Positions 1-8,315 of a DNA stretch of 57,117 nucleotides are shown one piece after another. The notes below the pieces were generated by a model, which made no database searches, was not told the origin of the DNA, and worked only from the letters and a program-made list of their open reading frames with translations. A program made the position numbers and the translations under genes. This DNA comes from Muricomes intestini (GTDB lineage Bacteria > Bacillota > Clostridia > Lachnospirales > Lachnospiraceae). Every line of letters starts with the position of its first letter. Within the stretch, counting starts at the first letter, position 1. The stretch is from contig NZ_SLZZ01000022.1 of NCBI RefSeq assembly GCF_004346165.1, forward strand, positions 1-57,117. The letters run 5' to 3'.

Positions 1-108
1 TCAAGTATTGGCAAATCCTGATTCATCTACTTCATGTAGATAGATTATCTCATATCGGATCTGAAATTTGGAACGCTATGTTATTCATCGCTTACGATTA
101 AAGAATAC

Positions 109-450
109 ATGACAGAAAATAAAAGCAGCTATTATGCAAACGTAACGGAGCGCAATGAAAGTATCCATATAAGTGAGGGCGGCAAACCGTTTTTTAAGGG
201 CGGTTTTTCTCGATATATCGAGGTCTATTTGCCGAAATCATACCATGAAAATCTTACTGTTACTTCAACGAATGGAGATATTGATTTTTCTGACATGAGC
301 ATAGATTCATCCATGCTCCGTATTGATAATTCGTCCGGGAATGTCACATTGGATAATGCGGTTGGTTCTGATAGCGGGGTTGTCGGCAACAATCCGACCG
401 TAACCGTTAAAGTAGAGACAAACAATGGGGATATAGAGGTAACACAATGA
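109..450 (+). CDS. DUF4097-like protein, 5'-truncated fragment
   Basis: The 113 codons encode a beta-rich, Ser/Asn/Asp-rich chain with the spaced 'NGDI', 'NSSGNVTL' and 'TNNGDIEV' strands typical of the C-terminal part of DUF4097/adhesin-like right-handed beta repeats. The usual N-terminal signal or membrane segment is absent. The same frame is open only back to about position 40, and no ribosome site precedes the ATG at 109, so this is probably the tail of a damaged or frameshifted gene rather than a whole one. The stop overlaps the next start (ATGA at 447-450), suggesting translational coupling to the acyltransferase-like gene. Family assignment comes from the pattern only. Confidence 0.5.
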   Translation: MTENKSSYYANVTERNESIHISEGGKPFFKGGFSRYIEVYLPKSYHENLTVTSTNGDIDFSDMSIDSSMLRIDNSSGNVTLDNAVGSDSGVVGNNPTVTVKVETNNGDIEVTQ

Positions 451-1703
451 AACTAATAGAATTTTGCCACAGAAAAATAAAGAGTGTACATAATAATACG
501 ACAAAATGTGAAAGTTTGGATTTTGTTGAAATGGTTTATAGTAACAAAGTATATCCGTTGATGTACTGCCGAATGGTAATACAGGGAAGTTTTGACATTG
601 AAAAATTGAAAAAGGCAGTTTATCTATCCAGTCAATATGTCCCCGAAATTCTTTATATTTATGACTTTAAGCGTAGGTGCCTTGTCGACCGGGGCTTAAC
701 TGTTGAAAATGTATTTATTCTTGACCGTGTTGGCTTTGAAGCTGATTTTTGGTGGGATTTAAGTAGAAATGCCCAGTTGCAGATCACCTTTTCTAAGGAA
801 GAACAGGGAAACATTATGGTCATTGGAATGAGCCATATTTTGGCCGATGGTTCGGGTTTTTTGCAATACCTCTATTTGTTATCGTCACTTTACAACGGCG
901 CCTCTTTGGGCAATAAATTGCAAAACACAAGGGATATTTCCCCTCTTTTGAAGAATATTCGTGTTCAATCTGAAACAGAGCAAACAAAATATGGTAAACA
1001 AATTGAGGTTAGTCCCTTGCGGACTTTTAACAGTGGTACAAAGTTTTTCTGCTTGAATAGTACAATTGCTCCAAATGATCTGACTGCAATTCATGTAAAA
1101 GCAAAGAAAAGCGGTGCAACACTTAACCATGCTTTTATTGCGGCCTATGCCCGTGTCATAGCCCGTTTACAAAACACGGATAAGATAATTTTACCCTGTC
1201 CGGCTGATTTGCGTAGGTTTCAGCTAGAGCAAGATAATCTAACTGTAGCAAATATGACTGGAATTTATAAAACGATTATCGTAGAAATCAACCCACAGCA
1301 TACGTTCAGCGAAACCTTATCACAGGTTTGTATTGAAATGACCCTCCAAAAAAACCGCTGCCGTTGCTTTGCAGGTATATGGCTGCTTAACTTTGCTTTT
1401 CATAAAACACCTTGTTTTGTACTAAAGAAAGCAATTAAAAAAAGCTATCATTTGCTCCCTGTTTCCTATACCAATATGGGAATAATAGACCATGAAAAGC
1501 TGTATTTTCACGACTGTAATATCAATAAATGTTATTTGACGGGAACCTATCGGCGTCCCCCTGACTTTCAGCTTTCTATTAGTACATTTCGGAATACATG
1601 CACATTAAATTGTACTTTGATTGGAGAAGATGTTGACGAAAGCATAGGTCAATTCATTTTGGAACAAGTAAAAAAAGAATTATTGGAATGGATACAAGAA
1701 TAG
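447..1703 (+). CDS. Condensation-domain / chloramphenicol acetyltransferase-fold acyltransferase
   Basis: A 418-residue protein with the HxxxDG catalytic signature of the condensation/CAT superfamily at His130-Asp134-Gly135, inside a segment 'SHILADGSGF'. A later motif around 'DNLTVANMTGIYKT' fits the second half of a condensation-type fold (compare alcohol acetyltransferase and stand-alone condensation proteins). Such enzymes join an acyl group to an alcohol or amine. No carrier protein or NRPS gene is in view, so the substrate is unknown. The start overlaps the preceding stop by 4 nt. By eye the gene is more AT-rich than most of the window, with many AAA/TTT runs, which may point to transfer. 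Confidence 0.7.
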   Translation: MKLIEFCHRKIKSVHNNTTKCESLDFVEMVYSNKVYPLMYCRMVIQGSFDIEKLKKAVYLSSQYVPEILYIYDFKRRCLVDRGLTVENVFILDRVGFEADFWWDLSRNAQLQITFSKEEQGNIMVIGMSHILADGSGFLQYLYLLSSLYNGASLGNKLQNTRDISPLLKNIRVQSETEQTKYGKQIEVSPLRTFNSGTKFFCLNSTIAPNDLTAIHVKAKKSGATLNHAFIAAYARVIARLQNTDKIILPCPADLRRFQLEQDNLTVANMTGIYKTIIVEINPQHTFSETLSQVCIEMTLQKNRCRCFAGIWLLNFAFHKTPCFVLKKAIKKSYHLLPVSYTNMGIIDHEKLYFHDCNINKCYLTGTYRRPPDFQLSISTFRNTCTLNCTLIGEDVDESIGQFILEQVKKELLEWIQE

Positions 1704-2010
1704 CAAAGCAATTATGTAATCAAGAGAGATATCAACTATATTAGGGAACACTATCAGGAGGGGCACTAGGTACTTATACAATAGCGGCCCCTACATCGTA
1801 ATATAAAGAATTTACACAAAAAAATAATAGAGCAGCAACAAATGTCTGTACTGGAAAGCCCTTTCACAGTTTCATTTTTCAGCCATTTTGTCGTAGACTT
1901 AATATTGTGAAAAAAAGAAGGGTGAAGTATAATGGAAATTATGGAAGCATATCGGGAAAAGGCAAACAGAATCATAGGAGAAAAATAGGAAAGGTCAGGT
2001 GAAGATAAAA
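1704..2010 (+). other. Intergenic stretch, no clear gene
   Basis: About 300 bases without a convincing gene. The only small reading frame with something like a ribosome site is 1932-1988 (18 codons, starting MEIMEAYREK), which could be a leader or the remnant of a lost gene. I see no terminator with a U-tract and no repeat related to the families found elsewhere in the window. Confidence 0.4.
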
Positions 2011-2586
2011 ATGTTTAGGGATTTAGTGATTGCCAACAGAAGCTGCCGTGGATATGATGAAACCTACAAGATATCCCGAGAGGTACTGTTGGAACTGGTG
2101 GATTGTGCGCGGCTGACAGCCTGCAGTGTGAATGCGCAGCCATTTAAGTATTTTCTAGCCTGGGAGGCAGACGCTGTTCATACAATTCAGTCGTTGACAA
2201 AGTGGGCAGCAGCCCTGCCCGGCCTGCAGATCCCCCACGAAGGAATGTGTCCTACCGGATTTATTGTAATTTGTCAGGATACGAATATCAGAGAATCATT
2301 GGCGGCACACCAGAAAGATGTAGGAATTGCAGCTCAGACGATACTGTTGGCGGCAACTGAAAAGGGACTTGGCGGGTGTATGATTGCAAATTTTAGTCCG
2401 GGAAGATTAAAGTCTGCGTTACATCTGGCTGAGAATTTAACTCCGGTACTGGCAGTCGCGCTGGGAAAGCCCAAAGAGAAAGTAGTGCTGACTGAAATAG
2501 AAGCTGGAGAAAGCACAACATATTACAGAGATGAAAATGACGTACACTATGTCCCAAAGCGTAAATTAGAAGATATTTTAGTATGA
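2011..2586 (+). CDS. Nitroreductase family protein
   Basis: A 191-residue flavin oxidoreductase of the nitroreductase fold. 'ANRSCRGYDE' near the N-terminus matches the FMN-binding 'RRSxRxF' strand. 'DVGIAAQTILLAATEKGLGGCMIANF' is the central helix and FMN-contact loop, and 'ALGKPKE' near the C-terminus is the usual GxP turn. These enzymes use FMN and NAD(P)H to reduce nitro groups, quinones or similar compounds; the substrate cannot be read from sequence. ATG 2011 is preferred over an in-frame GTG at 1999 because AGGTGA lies at good spacing before it. A flavin reductase-like gene follows after 34 nt, so the pair may be co-transcribed and functionally linked. Confidence 0.85.
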   Translation: MFRDLVIANRSCRGYDETYKISREVLLELVDCARLTACSVNAQPFKYFLAWEADAVHTIQSLTKWAAALPGLQIPHEGMCPTGFIVICQDTNIRESLAAHQKDVGIAAQTILLAATEKGLGGCMIANFSPGRLKSALHLAENLTPVLAVALGKPKEKVVLTEIEAGESTTYYRDENDVHYVPKRKLEDILV

Positions 2587-2620
2587 AGATTGGAACAGCT
2601 ACAGATTGGAGGAATTTACA

Positions 2621-3181
2621 ATGAGAAAGAATTTTGGAGCAAAACCGTACACTTATCCGCAGCCGGTATTAATTATTGCTACCTATGGAGAGGATGGGAC
2701 TGTCGACGCCATGAATGCTGCATGGGGCGGAATCAGTGAAAGCAATCAAATTTCTATGTGCCTTAGCGCAGGGCATAAGACAGTTAAGAACATTCTTAAG
2801 CGCAGCGCGTTCACTGTCAGCATGGCGGATGCCAGACATGTGGTGGAATGTGACTATGTGGGAATTGTATCTGCCAATGATGTGCCGGATAAATTTGAGA
2901 AAACCGGATTTCATACGATTAAAAGCGAGTTCGTGGATGCGCCGCTAATCAACGAATTGCCCATGGCGCTGGAATGCAGACTGATAAGCTATGATGAAGA
3001 ATCCTGCCGTTTGGTTGGAGAAATTATGAATGTCAGCGCAGACGAAAGTATTCTTGATGAGCAGGGAAAGATTGATCCGATGAAGCTTGACCCGATTACC
3101 TTTGATCCGGTAAATAACACATATTTGAGACTGGGAGAGCAAGCTGGATATGCTTTCAAGGATGGAGCAAAACTGAAATAA
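2621..3181 (+). CDS. Flavin reductase family protein (FMN-binding split barrel)
   Basis: A 186-residue protein with the split-barrel flavin reductase pattern: 'YPQPVLIIATYGEDGTVDAMNAAWGG' at the N-terminus (the usual P-x-P-V-x-I-V-x-T... start), then 'SAGHKTVKNILKRSAFTVSMADARHV' and 'DYVGIVSANDVPDKF'. Members bind FMN and reduce it or act as small FMN oxidoreductases. ATG 2621 has GGAGG at 2608-2612; an in-frame TTG at 2606 does not. It lies 34 nt after the nitroreductase, consistent with a two-gene flavin enzyme unit. Confidence 0.85.
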   Translation: MRKNFGAKPYTYPQPVLIIATYGEDGTVDAMNAAWGGISESNQISMCLSAGHKTVKNILKRSAFTVSMADARHVVECDYVGIVSANDVPDKFEKTGFHTIKSEFVDAPLINELPMALECRLISYDEESCRLVGEIMNVSADESILDEQGKIDPMKLDPITFDPVNNTYLRLGEQAGYAFKDGAKLK

Positions 3182-3238
3182 AAGACATTGAAAAGTTGCT
3201 TTAAGGAATTTGAAAAGGTGTAAATAGGAGAAGCTGTA

Positions 3239-4714
3239 ATGGTTGAAAAAATAATGGATAATGTTATTACAATAGGTGAAACTATCGCAGTTGAATTTAA
3301 AAGGTGTGGTAACGGAATCGAAAATGACACATATGAGACAGTCTGCTCTTTTTTAAACAGGTATGGTGGTGATATTTATTTGGGAATTGCGGATGATGGA
3401 CATGTCGTCGGTATATCTGAGAGGGCAGCTGCTGATATGATCAGGAACTTTATAAAAGTAATCAGCAATCCCAATATGTTTCAGCTAACAGTTTATCTTG
3501 AAGCAAAGATTGTGGAGTATAAAGGCAAAACAATTATTCATGTTCATGTACCTCCAAGTTCAGAAGTGCATAGTTTTAAGAAAGTTATTTATGACAGAGT
3601 AGACGATGCGGATGTAAAAGTTACAGCAACAAGTCAGATTGCATCTATGTACATCCGCAAACAAAACATCTTTACTGAAAAGAGAATATATCCTTATTTG
3701 AAGACCGAACAGTTACGGATGAATTTATTACCTAAAGTGAGGCAGATGGCGATTAATAATGCCGGAGGAAAGCATCCATGGGAAAGTATGAATGATGAAG
3801 AATTTTTAAGAAGTGCCGGTTTGTATGGGGAAGATGTGGGTACCGGGCAAAAAGGATATAATTTAGCGGCTGTCATGCTGCTGGGAAAAGACGAAACAAT
3901 ATTGTCAGTTGTTCCTGGGTACAGAACAGATGCATTGCTGCGAAAAGTGAATGTAGACAGATATGATGACCGTTTAATTGTGCAGACCAATCTGATTGAA
4001 AGTTATGAACAGCTGATGGGGTTTGCAGAGAAGCATCTGTGGGATAAGTTTTTCCTTGAAAAGGACAGAAGGGTAAGTCTCCGAAATATTATAGCAAGAG
4101 AAATGCTTGTAAATACTTTGATTCATCGGGAAATGACAAGCACTTATATTGCAAAATTTGTAATCGAGAAGGACAGAATGTTTGTAGAAAATGCAAATCG
4201 AGCTGTTCGAGAGGGTGTGTTGACGCCGGATGATTTTGAGCCAAATCCTAAGAACCCGATTATTGCTGCATTTTTTAGAAATATTGGTTTATCAGATCAA
4301 TTAGGATCCGGGGTTAGGAACTTGTTTAAATATGGAAAGTTATATTCGGGAAAAGAACCGGAGCTGAAAGAAGGAGATGTGTTCAGAATCAGTGTTCCCC
4401 TTGATGATGATTACTCATTTGACATGAGAACGAAAAATGTCAACATCGGAGAAAACATCGGAGAAAACATCGGAGAAAACGTCGGAGATAAAGTCCGGGA
4501 AGTCAGTGAATACACAGCAATTTCAAATGTTCAAAAGCAGATTTTGACTGAGTTAGGAAATAATCCATATTTGTCAGCAAGGGAATTATCTGAAATTATA
4601 GGGATTTCATCGAGAAGGATAGAGGCCAATATTAAAAAATTGAAAGAGTTGCAATATTTATCAAGGGTAGGTTCTCCGAGGAAAGGCTATTGGATAGTAA
4701 AGAATATAAGCTAA
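3239..4714 (+). CDS. AlbA_2/Schlafen-domain RecG-like regulator with C-terminal winged helix
   Basis: A 491-residue protein of the RecG-like (not helicase) group. The N-terminus has the AlbA_2 divergent domain ('ETIAVEFKRC', 'FLNRYGGDIYLGIADDGHVVGI'). The middle has the conserved 'LVNTLIHREM' and 'NPIIAAFFRNIGLSDQLGSGVRNL' segments of the ATPase-like C domain. About residues 430-491 form a winged-helix domain ('LSARELSEIIGISSRRIEANIKKLKEL'). Between the last two lies a perfect four-residue repeat (NIGE x3, then NVGD) encoded by a 12-bp tandem repeat at 4442-4489. Such proteins are usually annotated as transcriptional regulators; the target is unknown. AGGAG precedes the ATG at proper spacing. 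Confidence 0.8.
   Translation: MVEKIMDNVITIGETIAVEFKRCGNGIENDTYETVCSFLNRYGGDIYLGIADDGHVVGISERAAADMIRNFIKVISNPNMFQLTVYLEAKIVEYKGKTIIHVHVPPSSEVHSFKKVIYDRVDDADVKVTATSQIASMYIRKQNIFTEKRIYPYLKTEQLRMNLLPKVRQMAINNAGGKHPWESMNDEEFLRSAGLYGEDVGTGQKGYNLAAVMLLGKDETILSVVPGYRTDALLRKVNVDRYDDRLIVQTNLIESYEQLMGFAEKHLWDKFFLEKDRRVSLRNIIAREMLVNTLIHREMTSTYIAKFVIEKDRMFVENANRAVREGVLTPDDFEPNPKNPIIAAFFRNIGLSDQLGSGVRNLFKYGKLYSGKEPELKEGDVFRISVPLDDDYSFDMRTKNVNIGENIGENIGENVGDKVREVSEYTAISNVQKQILTELGNNPYLSARELSEIIGISSRRIEANIKKLKELQYLSRVGSPRKGYWIVKNIS
4442..4489 (+). repeat. 12-bp coding tandem repeat, four units
   Basis: Three identical copies of AACATCGGAGAA and a fourth, AACGTCGGAGAT, stand head to tail in the linker of the RecG-like gene. 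Because 12 is a multiple of three, gain or loss of units changes linker length by four residues without a frameshift. Confidence 0.9.
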
Positions 4715-4748
4715 AAACACAAAGGTGAAAAATAAGGGAGAGGCTCAT

Positions 4749-5852
4749 ATGAAAAGACTGAAAAAAACAGGTATTATACTGCTTGTACTTCTTGTACTGT
4801 TTAGCATAGCAGGCTGCAAGAAAAAAGCTGAAGAAACAGAAAAACCGGCGAAACCCGCGAAAACGGAGGATAAGAAGCCGGAGAAAAAGGAGGAACCGGC
4901 CGAACAGATTCCGGCAAACCAGAATCTATTAACCGGATTGGGAGATTTGTCGGATGGGGCCATAGGGAAAAGGCCTGTGGCAGTTATGGTGAATAATGTG
5001 CAGGATGCGCTGCCACAGTATGGTGTGGCGGAAGCAGATATTATATATGAAATTCCCGTCGAGGGGGATGTGACTCGTTTTATGGCAATGTACGGGGATT
5101 ATACAGCAATGCCTCAGGTTTGTGCAGTCAGAAGCTGCCGCTATTATTTTCCTGCATTTTCCCAGGGCTATGATGCATTCTATGTAAACTGGGGAATCGA
5201 CGACAGTATCTCAGATTATCTGGAGGCTTTGAATCTGGATCAATATGACGGAATGAATAATGCCGGCGGGCTTTTCGGACGTGATCAGGACAGGATAAAT
5301 GCAGGCTATTCTCTGGAGCATACAGGATATTTCGACGGTCCGAAGTTTTCCGCGGTTGTTCAGTCTGAAGGCAGAAGAATAGACCTGACAGAAAACAAGA
5401 AGGACACAGCATTTAGATTCAACGGATTAAAGGAGCAGCTGAAGCCGAAGGGAGTAGACTGTAACACGGTAAATATCAATTTTGGCGCTGCTACGGCTAC
5501 TTTGACTTATGATCCTGCAACGAAGACTTATCTGAAGCAGATAAACGGAAACCCGCAGATGGACAGCCGCTCAAATACACAACTTGCATTTACAAATGTA
5601 TTTGTGCTTGAAACGGAGATTTCGGTCAGAGATGATATTGGACATAAGAATGTGGATTGGGACGGAAGTGAGACGGCTGTGGGTTACTATGTTTCAAACG
5701 GCGGTGTCCAGAAGATATACTGGAACAAAGATACCAACGATGAGACTTCCTATCTGCGGTTCTACGATCAGGAAAGTAAAGAAGAGATCAAAGTTAACCG
5801 TGGAAAGAGCTATATTGCTGTTAATTATCCCGGTCAAAGTGAATTTAAATAA
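4749..5852 (+). CDS. DUF3048 (YerB-like) lipoprotein
   Basis: A 367-residue lipoprotein. It has a basic N-terminus, a hydrophobic stretch and a lipobox ending 'SIAGC', then a Lys/Glu/Pro-rich linker (about residues 20-55). The mature part begins with 'LTGLGDLSDGAIGKRPVAVMVNN' and continues with 'ALPQYGVAEADIIYEIPVEGDVTRFMAMY', the hallmark of DUF3048 proteins. The C-terminal half ('VYYN..' type region, 'SYIAVNYPGQ') matches the second half of the family. It should sit on the outside of the membrane; its biochemical role is not established. ATG 4749 is preferred over GTG 4725 because GGGAG lies just before it and the signal peptide begins properly there. Confidence 0.85.
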   Translation: MKRLKKTGIILLVLLVLFSIAGCKKKAEETEKPAKPAKTEDKKPEKKEEPAEQIPANQNLLTGLGDLSDGAIGKRPVAVMVNNVQDALPQYGVAEADIIYEIPVEGDVTRFMAMYGDYTAMPQVCAVRSCRYYFPAFSQGYDAFYVNWGIDDSISDYLEALNLDQYDGMNNAGGLFGRDQDRINAGYSLEHTGYFDGPKFSAVVQSEGRRIDLTENKKDTAFRFNGLKEQLKPKGVDCNTVNINFGAATATLTYDPATKTYLKQINGNPQMDSRSNTQLAFTNVFVLETEISVRDDIGHKNVDWDGSETAVGYYVSNGGVQKIYWNKDTNDETSYLRFYDQESKEEIKVNRGKSYIAVNYPGQSEFK

Positions 5853-5871
5853 AAGACTCTGACACCTATTG

Positions 5872-6093
5872 CACATAACCTTTTGACCTTCGTATCATAT
5901 AATGATGTTGGGGTCAAAAGGTATTTTGACCCTTGATACCTACGGATTGCTCCGCACTTTGTGCTCCCGCAATCCTAAAAACATTCGAAATCCGCCCTGC
6001 TCGGGCTGCTTTCTCATGTTTTGCGGGTCCCAAAGTCATGCTTTTTCATGCAAGCATGAAACACATAACCTTTTGACCTTCGTATCATATAAT
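5872..6093. repeat. Family A dispersed hairpin repeat, copy A1 (long form)
   Basis: Contains GGGTCAAAA/TTTTGACCC arms at 5911-5919 and 5924-5932, then a block whose GGATTGC (5944-5950) pairs with GCAATCC (5969-5975) around an inner GCAC-TTT-GTGC hairpin. Next come a GCCC/GGGC hairpin, a CATGCTT/AAGCATG hairpin and a right end in ACCTTTTGACC. The same blocks recur at 53395-53549 and 57006-57117, and the right part alone at 25749-25821 and 42931-42988. This copy is also flanked by 32-bp direct repeats (5872-5903 and 6062-6093). No transposase is encoded. Confidence 0.85.
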
Positions 6094-6120
6094 ATTATAA
6101 AATGTTACCGGAGATTAATA

Positions 6121-7020
6121 ATGCGCAAGTTTAACCAAAATTTAGGTTATAAAGAGGAATGCCGGAAGATTCCAATTCAGTTTCCGCCCCAGCATCAGGA
6201 TTTGCAGCCAGGGTTGGAAAGCCTTATGGAGCCAAAGCCGATTTTTGACAATCCCAATTATATTGGAACTGGGAAGTTAAAAGACAAGGTAGCCCTTGTG
6301 ACCGGTGGTGACAGTGGGATTGGAAGAGCAGTTTCTGTAGCGTTTGCTAAAGAAGGGGCAGACGTATGTATTATTTATTACAATGAGCACGAGGATGCAA
6401 GGATGACCAAATCATGTATAGAAGCACAGGGCAGACGATGTCTTTTATTTGCCGGTGATGTGCGGAATGAAGCCTTCTGCAGAAAAGCGGCAGCAAAGTG
6501 TGTTTCAGATTTGGGCAGCCTGGATATTTTGGTAAATAATGCCGGTGTACAGTTTCCCCAGGATGATATTCAGGACATTTCTATGGAGCAGATGGAAACC
6601 ACTTTTCAGATTAACTTTTTTGGAATCTTTCTGATGACGAAAATAGCTCTGTCTTACATGAAATGCGGCAGTACCATTATCAATACCACATCGGTTACGG
6701 CCTACAACGGAAATGATCAGCTTATTGATTACTCCAGCACTAAAGGTGCCATCGTCAGTTTTACACGTTCTATGGCGCGCTCCCTTGTGTCCCATGGAAT
6801 CCGGGTGAACGCTGTTGCCCCCGGACCAATATGGACGCCTCTGCAGCCAGCAAGCTGGCCTGCTGATTATATTGAAACTTTTGGCTCAAGCACGCCTATG
6901 AAGAGGGCCGGACAGCCTGTGGAGCTGGCTCCTACCTATGTGTATCTTGCCAGTGATGATGCTTCTTATGTCACCGGGCAGGTACTCCATGTAGACGGCG
7001 GACAGTCTATGCAGTCGTGA
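6121..7020 (+). CDS. Short-chain dehydrogenase/reductase, GSP39/YdaD-like
   Basis: A 299-residue SDR with an N-terminal extension of about 50 residues typical of the general-stress 39-like group ('FPPQHQDLQPGLESLMEPKP'). The NAD(P) motif 'TGGDSGIGRA' is at residues 61-70, 'NNAG' at about 139-142, the active-site Tyr204-x3-Lys208 is in 'DYSSTKGA', and the C-terminal 'VTGQVLHVDGGQSM' is present. Known relatives are soluble NAD(P)-dependent oxidoreductases of uncertain substrate, often stress related. The frame is open upstream through repeat A1, but ATG 6121 gives the family N-terminus and has GGAG six bases before it; the longer version starting at 5902 is an artefact. Confidence 0.88.
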   Translation: MRKFNQNLGYKEECRKIPIQFPPQHQDLQPGLESLMEPKPIFDNPNYIGTGKLKDKVALVTGGDSGIGRAVSVAFAKEGADVCIIYYNEHEDARMTKSCIEAQGRRCLLFAGDVRNEAFCRKAAAKCVSDLGSLDILVNNAGVQFPQDDIQDISMEQMETTFQINFFGIFLMTKIALSYMKCGSTIINTTSVTAYNGNDQLIDYSSTKGAIVSFTRSMARSLVSHGIRVNAVAPGPIWTPLQPASWPADYIETFGSSTPMKRAGQPVELAPTYVYLASDDASYVTGQVLHVDGGQSMQS

Positions 7021-7065
7021 CAGCGTTGAGAAAAGGCAAACAAAGCATCTTCGTTTGTAGACGGG

Positions 7066-7091
7066 AGAGTCTGGCAAGCCAGACTCTTTTT
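7066..7091 (+). terminator. Rho-independent terminator after the SDR gene
   Basis: A perfect 9-bp stem AGAGTCTGG / CCAGACTCT with a CAAG loop is followed by TTTT. It lies between the convergent SDR and flavodiiron genes and is oriented for the plus strand. Confidence 0.85.
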
Positions 7092-7103
7092 CAAAGAAAA
7101 TTA

Positions 7104-8315
7104 TTACGCTTCTCCAACGATTTCTCCTGCCAATTTTCCCACAAGTTCATCTAAAGCGCCTAGCTGCGTTTCCTTCAATGCAGATTTTATCGCGAAGTTC
7201 TCTGTCAGGAGTGTCATATTTTTCATTTCACTGATTTTAGCTTCTATCAGTTTTGCAGACATGGGTGCCCAAGTTCCGTTTCCCAGTACGGCCACCGTGC
7301 GGTTTTGTATATTCAATGCCTTCATATCATCCAGATAGTTCGCCATAACAGGATAAATACCAGCGTTATATGTGGGAGAAGCCAGTACCAGATGACTGTA
7401 TTTAAAACTGTCTGATATTAGTTCAGACACATGGGTTCCGGAAATGTCGTGAACGGCAATATTTTTCACACCGGCACAGGCAAGCCTGACAGCCAGTACA
7501 TCGGCGGCATTCTCTGTATTGCCGTACATGGAAGCATAAGCAATCATGACACCCTTAACTTCCGGTTCATACCTGCTCCACAGATTGTATTTGTCCAGTA
7601 TATATTCCAGATTGTTTCTCCAGATTGGCCCGTGGAGAGAGCAGATATAATGAATTTTCAGGGGGCATATCTTCTTCAGCACATTTTGTACCTGTACGCC
7701 GTATTTCCCCACAATATTGGTGTAATACCGGCGGGACTCATCCAGCCAGTCTCTGTCAAAGTCTATTTCATCATTGAAAATATTTCCTCCAAGCGCCCCG
7801 AAGGTTCCGAAAGCATCGGCGGAAAACAGTACTTTATCTGTTTCATCATAGGTCATCATTACCTCCGGCCAGTGTACCATAGGAGCCATAATAAAATGAA
7901 GAGTATGCTTTCCGCAGGAGAAAGTATCCCCTTCTTTTATGATGTTCTTTTTCCCTTCAATATCCATCCCGTAAAACTGGTCAATCATGGGAAAAGTCTT
8001 TGCATTTCCGATAATCTGCATATCCGGATAGCGGAGCAGCAAATCTGCGATGAGAGAGCAGTGATCCGGCTCCATATGATTGATTATTAGATAATCAAGA
8101 ACCCTTCCGGAAAGCACTCCCTCTACATTCTCCAGAAACTGCCGGCCTATAGCATTATCGACTGTATCAAAGAGCACAGTCTTTTCATCCAGGAGCAGAT
8201 AGGAATTATAAGCGATGCCCTTTGGGACAGGAAACATATTCTCAAAACGTTCCAGGCGGCGGTCACTCCCCCCGACCCAGTATAAATCAGCTGTTACTTT
8301 TCTAAAACAATACAT
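7104..8315 (-). CDS. FprA-type flavodiiron protein (A-type flavoprotein)
   Basis: A 403-residue protein with an N-terminal metallo-beta-lactamase-like diiron domain and a C-terminal flavodoxin domain. Diiron ligands are all visible: His80-x-Glu82-x-Asp84 ('NHMEPDHC'), His148 ('MVHWPE'), Asp167 ('SADAFGTFG') and His228 ('CSLHGPIW'). The FMN loop is in 'IAYASMYGNTENAA' (about 255-268). Such enzymes reduce O2 to water or NO to N2O in anaerobes, using rubredoxin or NADH-linked donors; no fused rubredoxin is present. The start at 8315 has AGGAGG seven bases upstream; an upstream in-frame ATG at 8393 has none. It is transcribed alone and fits the oxidative/nitrosative defence theme shared with the hcp gene 7 kb away. 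Confidence 0.93.
   Translation of the reverse strand: MYCFRKVTADLYWVGGSDRRLERFENMFPVPKGIAYNSYLLLDEKTVLFDTVDNAIGRQFLENVEGVLSGRVLDYLIINHMEPDHCSLIADLLLRYPDMQIIGNAKTFPMIDQFYGMDIEGKKNIIKEGDTFSCGKHTLHFIMAPMVHWPEVMMTYDETDKVLFSADAFGTFGALGGNIFNDEIDFDRDWLDESRRYYTNIVGKYGVQVQNVLKKICPLKIHYICSLHGPIWRNNLEYILDKYNLWSRYEPEVKGVMIAYASMYGNTENAADVLAVRLACAGVKNIAVHDISGTHVSELISDSFKYSHLVLASPTYNAGIYPVMANYLDDMKALNIQNRTVAVLGNGTWAPMSAKLIEAKISEMKNMTLLTENFAIKSALKETQLGALDELVGKLAGEIVGEA

Noticed and set aside
7431-8090. 219-codon plus-strand open frame opposite the flavodiiron gene
   Set aside because: It lies wholly within a gene with every metal ligand of its family intact; no ribosome site and no recognisable protein.
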